Shown piece after piece: positions 30,601-34,842 of a DNA stretch of 34,842 bases. Position 1 is the stretch's first letter; each line of letters starts with the position of its first letter. The notes beneath the pieces were generated by a model. The model had not been told where the DNA came from. It saw nothing but the letters and a program-made list of their open reading frames with translations, and did no database searches. Source of the stretch: Haplomitrium mnioides (Eukaryota; Marchantiophyta; Haplomitriopsida; Calobryales); the NCBI GenBank assembly GCA_049999725.1, contig JBNGIS010028367.1:1-34842 (forward strand). The letters run 5' to 3'. Made by a program: the position numbers and the translations under genes.

Positions 30601-32249
30601 TTAGTGGCACCATGTCTAAGCATGCATGAAGTTTAAACAACCAAATTTATTTCAAAATAACTTCATTCTCACATATGTTTCAATTTTTGGGCTTTTAAAT
30701 GCAATCAATCCAAAATGCAAGTTTTTTGTGAAAACAAACCACATTTTTATACTTTTCATTGATTTCCATATTTCTAGTATTTTCACAAAAAACAAAGAAC
30801 TTTTTGGCTTATTTTTGTGGTTTTAACAAGCTTGATAGATCGAGAAGCAATTTTAATGAAAAAATAAAAGATAAACTCACATAGTTTTTTTTTTTGGAAA
30901 AATAACCTCGTTTTCTCTTTTTTTGAGCTTGAAGACAACCTTTTTTTGCAAAAAAAAAGTTCATATTTTGAGTAGCATGTTCTTGGTTCATAGTAGCAGT
31001 TGTTTTCCTTGCCATCAACAAAAATGCTTCTTAGAAAATTTCTCGATTGATCAAATCTGGGCCTAGCCCTTGTGCAAGAAATCAGTTTTTCCTCACCACC
31101 TATTCATTCTACAAGATGTCCTTCCATTTGTACTCCATGGGTTCTTCTTCAATCAAATATGTTCTAAATCTCTCCAAGCCAAGATGTGGCAAGAGAGAAC
31201 TATTGGGACGCAAGAGAAACAAACAATGAGATCAAGAATTCTATCGAGGTTTAGCTTCTTGAAGTAGTGTGCCTAGGCTTGTAGCATAAATCCTTCTTGC
31301 CTTCAATGTCATGGAGAAAAACACAAGAATCCCATCTCTAAGGCCAATGATCTCAAAATATGAGCCCATCCACTAAGAATTTATGATCTTCTACCTTGCC
31401 AATCATATTGTTGATTGTTCTTCTTAGATAAATCTTTCTCTACACAAACAACTTGCAGCTTTCATATTTCACATCCTCTCAAAACCAAAGACTTTTTTGT
31501 TGTGTGTCACTCCCTCAACAACTCTTCATGAAAAAAAGCTTTAGGTTGATTTTTGGCGCAGCCTCTCTTCATTGCTCTCCAAATGCATACTTAGGTTTCT
31601 ATGTCCATACTATGGTGCTTGCAAAAACTTACTCTCCAACAAAGTATTTTCTCTACTGAAGTGCTCAATCTCCAATACACCAACAATCTTTAATATATCT
31701 TCTCTTTCATTTCGTATTGGTTGTCAAGGTAACATCTTTAGTTTCCCCTTCATTGGATATACTTTGCAGAACTATTTGCGACTAGTGGTACTAATTTGAC
31801 AATCAGATTGAACAACCATAAAACACGCAAAACACTCACACACTCAAAATATTCACAACACGCATGCTCTATCTCTCAAAGACTTTTTTTTCTTCTTGGA
31901 ATTGTGCCTCCATTTGTGAGCATTGGTGGTGCTTCCTTCTAAGACTTTGTGCTGCTCTAGTTTTGCGATTGATCATGTATGCAAAACAATTCAAAATCTA
32001 CAATAAATTTATTGATTTTTTTTATAACAAAATACAATTTATAGATGTCAAGTTACTCCATTTCAATCACTCATTGGTGAGGATGGTTCTTTTGCTGCTT
32101 TTACTTGTTGGTGCAACTACACTTATCTTGCCTCCTTTGCATCAAACATACAATTTCAAAAATATTTTTGTCATTTCTTTGTTTGCATTTAATGATTTCA
32201 ATTCTTGTACTATTTTTCTTGCTTTTATCTTCAATTTGTATCATTAGCC
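30601..32249. other. No recognisable gene; AT-rich
   Basis: Many homopolymer T or A runs (30585, 30885-30950). Open frames such as 31864-32247 are Phe/Leu/Ile-rich translations of AT-rich DNA without a family pattern. Confidence 0.4.
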
Positions 32250-32445
32250 TAGCAAGCCCATGTATGCATAGACTAGCGGGTCGTTACTAGCTTGAGCTTG
32301 TTAAACCATGCATGCATGGACTTACAAGTCCCTGTATACAAGAACCTTGAAAGTCCATGCGTCCATAGACTCATGGGTCTAGTTGCGCTTACATTTGAGA
32401 GTCTATACGTGCATAGACTATCAAGTCCATCTACAAATGGACCAC
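32250..32445. repeat. Array of palindromic units
   Basis: Imperfect units of the type GTCCATGCGTCCATAGAC recur at about 32259, 32308, 32352, 32399 and 32427. Several are near-palindromes: CCATGCATGCATGG (32308) is perfect, and GTCTATACGTGCATAGAC (32399) pairs except at its centre. Spacing is about 45-55 bp. Between units a GGGTC or AAGTCC tail repeats. Could fold as serial hairpins. Confidence 0.75.
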
Positions 32446-32679
32446 CTATTCTTATTGTTTTTGTAATTGTTTTGTTTTTTTTTATTCTACCTTTTTGAAT
32501 TGGTTTTGATTCCATTACATTTTGGTTTTTCCATGGTGATTGTGGCTGCTAACGGGAAACAAATAGATGGTGCTCAAAAACAAGACCAAGCTTTAACCTT
32601 GGTCTCATATACTCTAGCTTTTCTACTCCATTTCCAAAAGGAAAAAAAGTGGGAGCTCATGTAGTAGAGGGGTAATGTT

Positions 32680-33687
32680 GTCCCTAGTTCAAATGCAACA
32701 TTGGATGCAAATAAGGTTGATATGCAATCCTATATAGATTGACTCAATGTGGTCTTTTATCAAATCCACAGAGAGTCCAATGCACGTCAGTTGAAGAGGT
32801 CAATTAAACCCTAACATTTTACTTTGGCAATTGTAGACATTCCTTATTGTTACAACATTGAGAAATGCAAACATGATGGTTTAGAGCCTTTTTCAAAGGA
32901 TGACATTTTTGATATGGTGTCATTATTCTCAATAATGACTACTTTTTGTTTTTGGTCTTTTGTCATTATACATTTTTCTCAACAGTTCGACATCATTGAA
33001 GATGTTTTTTTCTTAAGATTTGTTGTGCAATTGATCACAAGATTTGGTGAGCAATTGTAATTTTTTTGTTTTTTTATAGTCTTCTTGTATTAAACTTGTT
33101 TACCTTTATTGGTATTTCTAAATATTTTATGGTATCGTAACAAGGACAAAGCAATATCCATCATTTTGGTGGCCCACAAGTATTAGACAATGAATTACTG
33201 GACAAATGAGAAGAAGCACAATATAAATGTGTTTAATGTTCAAACTGATAAAGCAATTAGTCAACTATGTTAGATTATACACTCGGTCTTTAATTGTCTT
33301 GTGGTTTCTACCAAACTAAAACATCCAGAAGATTATGCTTCTATAAATGTTTTCCATAAACCCCATGTTTTATATAATTTTTTCATAGAATATTTATTTT
33401 CACAGCAAGATTGGAATTTAGACCTTTGCTCTGGGTCAGACACATGTTTAGTATGTGCCTTGAAACTTATGAGAAGTTGTATCACTATAGAGTATGATCA
33501 AGGACAATTGGTCTATATTCCACAACATGTTTTGACCATGGTTTCTTTGCCATATGATGTTATAGAGTATCAAATAGTCTATTCTTACCATAAGAAACTT
33601 GTTCTTTCTGGTACAACAAGTGTATTGGGAGGCTCGACAACCATCTCTAAGACAAGAACATCTTGTTTGATTCATCGACGACTGTGA
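32680..33687 (+). pseudogene. Decayed beta-class N6-adenine/N4-cytosine DNA methyltransferase-like frame
   Basis: One reading frame stays meaningful for about 1 kb through six or seven stops. Motif IV appears as LAIVDIPYCYNIEKCKHDG (DPPY changed to DIPY, about 32824), followed by MVSLFSIMT and WSFVIIHFSQQFDIIED. A WYRNKDKA block near 33130 could be the substrate region. The end shows INVFHKPHVLYNFFIEYL (HxxKP motif), then NLDLCSGSDTCLVCALKL and RSCITIEYDQ, the motif I SAM-binding pattern DPFSGSGTT..AA..LGR..IG.E.D. Order IV, KP, I is that of beta-class amino-methyltransferases. The upstream frame from about 32545 may belong too. No introns needed. Host gene, organelle-derived, or mobile-element origin is undecided. 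Confidence 0.65.
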
Positions 33688-33924
33688 ATGTTGAGGCTTC
33701 TTAGTCTGTATTTGCAGAAAATAGCATCTACTCTGAAGAGTAATAAGTTGAATGTTGTACCTTTTTGAAGAAATTAAAACATGTGTATATAAAATTTTGT
33801 TGAAGTCCATATTGGCATGGATGTATGTTTTTGAACAAATGAGCTTTTTATAAAACAAAAGATAATACATAAGTTCTTTTCTTTGTTGTCTTTATAACCA
33901 AGAGTGAGGTGAAACTTTTATGAT

Positions 33925-34275
33925 CTTTTGAGTACTTTAATGAATATATGAGAATTAATATCCATTCATACATAAACATTGCTTATTTGTTTCATCTTAT
34001 TAGTATTTGACTAAAATCATATAAGTAGCAAAGTCCCTTCTTGCAAGAGCATGATTAAATTGTTTTACTCTTTTGAGTACTTAGATGAAATGTATAAGCA
34101 TAATAGTTCATGTTGGCATAAGCTTCATTAAATTTTTTTTAACTTAATAGCACTTGGATGAAAAGTATAAGCAACAAAGTTTGTGCACGCAAGAGCATTG
34201 CTAACTTTTTTTTGTTTCAAGCGTTCTAAGATAAAATGCATAAACAACAAACTTGCATGAGCTACTTCCAACAAT
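33925..34275 (+). repeat. Degenerate tandem repeat, about 65-80 bp period
   Basis: Four to five copies of a unit reading (GAGTACTTAGATGAAA)TGTATAAGCA...AAAGT...GCAAGAGCAT...TAAATTTTTT start near 33930, 34000, 34075, 34142 and 34220. Copies are diverged and of unequal length. They lie just upstream of the Copia LTR. Confidence 0.65.
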
Positions 34276-34379
34276 CACTACTTTGAACTAGGAAGTGCTA
34301 CTGAGTTTCTATTTCATTTGGCGATCAAGAAAATAAAATTTCAAATTTTAGTATAAAAATTTACAATTTTTAATGTTTA

Positions 34380-34525
34380 TGTTATAGGACTATAGGACTA
34401 AGTCTATCTATACCCTATATATAGATAGGGTTACATACATTCGAGACTCTCCATGTATACTATTCTATGGAATGAAGAAGTGCGGCGCTGCCTGACTTGG
34501 TGTGTGTCTCATATCTACGATAACA
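34380..34525 (+). repeat. 5' LTR of a Copia-type element
   Basis: 146 bp, from TGTTATAGG to GATAACA, giving six-base inverted ends (TGTTAT/ATAACA). It contains a TATA box in CTATATATAG (34415-34424) within a short palindrome (CCCTATATATAGATAGGG). Its 3' part matches bases 1-99. It retains many CpGs, suggesting recent insertion. The element extends right beyond the window. Confidence 0.8.
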
Positions 34526-34527
34526 CG

Positions 34528-34539
34528 TTATCAGCACGA
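34528..34539 (+). other. Primer-binding site of the Copia element
   Basis: TTATCAGCACGA begins two bases after the LTR end. From memory this tag follows the LTR in several plant Copia lineages with short LTRs and is read as an internal (half-molecule) initiator-tRNA site; I did not verify the tRNA. Confidence 0.55.
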
Positions 34540-34842
34540 ACGTCTCTACGGAAATTTTTTTTTTCATCACTCAGACCAGATTTGCGACACGCACAACGCC
34601 TACGTTCCGATTCGACTATCGAGCAACCTCTTTGTTTGCATTTTCTTTCTCTTCGTCCATCCTTTTTTTTTCTCTCCCGCTGCAAATTTTTTTTCGCGCA
34701 GTGCGCGTGACAAAAAAAAAAAAAAAAAAACACAAAAACAAACATTCCTACATTTTTCTCTTCCTTGTTTTTTTTTTCTTCTTTTCTATTTTTGTTTTTT
34801 TTTGGTCGTGCTAGGTTTTTGACTGCGCCCCTGGTGCTTCGT
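34540..34842 (+). other. Copia 5' leader, low complexity
   Basis: Untranslated leader with T-rich and A-rich runs (19 A at about 34712-34730), GCGCAGTGCGCG and scattered CpGs. Open frames here are translations of the homopolymers. Gag is expected to start beyond the window. Confidence 0.5.

Noticed and set aside
32250-32445. CRISPR-like or tRNA-like array of palindromes
   Set aside because: Units are imperfect and unevenly spaced, spacers are related to each other, and no cloverleaf or A/B boxes are seen.
34453-34822. Four overlapping frames at the right edge
   Set aside because: They cross the LTR, PBS and homopolymer runs of the Copia leader and are rich in Phe or Lys from poly-T/poly-A.
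1-34842. Intact host genes, tRNA or rRNA genes
   Set aside because: None found: no long intron-bounded coding pattern, no A/B-box tRNA folds noticed, no rRNA sequence.

Overview
This is intergenic DNA from a large, repeat-packed land-plant nuclear genome. Evidence is the wall-to-wall decayed LTR retrotransposons, plant-type primer-binding sites (initiator-Met type), chromodomain integrases, low GC with islands of retained CpG, and no recognisable intact host gene. A non-angiosperm plant (fern or gymnosperm) seems most likely from the unusual methyltransferase/PHD retroelement, but that is an impression and not something I can prove here. I see no tRNA, rRNA or CRISPR.

Left third (1-14225), nested insertions. 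Bases 1-99 are the 3' end of a short Copia-type LTR. Bases 100-1010 are the integrase and chromodomain end of a plus-strand Ty3/gypsy chromovirus (A). A itself resumes at about 14226. Between lies a minus-strand Ty3-like element that reads gag, protease, a DNA cytosine-5 methyltransferase, integrase and a terminal PHD finger. I find no reverse transcriptase or RNase H in it. Its integrase is split by a 3918-bp LTR-like insertion (2222-6139) with a perfect 5-bp target duplication (ATCCA). The nesting gives relative ages: A is oldest, then the methyltransferase element, then the 3.9-kb LTR.

Middle (14226-27400). A possible CACTA transposon end with subterminal repeats (14908-15880) is followed by LTR debris holding a perfect 44-bp-arm hairpin (16051-16142). 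Next come chromovirus B (plus strand, 16246-19490) and its relative C (minus strand, 20212-25107). C interrupts the first of two copies of a roughly 1.1-kb direct repeat (19535-20211 plus 25108-25560, and 26290-27360). All reading frames are broken, many by stops of the kind that C-to-T decay produces.

Right third (27400-34842). About 4.8 kb shows no recognisable gene. Then comes an array of palindromic units (32250-32445) and a decayed reading frame with the motif order of a beta-class N6-adenine/N4-cytosine DNA methyltransferase (32680-33687). A degenerate tandem repeat (33925-34270) follows, then the complete 146-bp 5' LTR, PBS and leader of a Copia element that runs off the window.

The most notable content is two DNA-methyltransferase relics of different chemistry in one window. 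The C5 enzyme is embedded in a retroelement polyprotein that apparently lacks its own reverse transcriptase.
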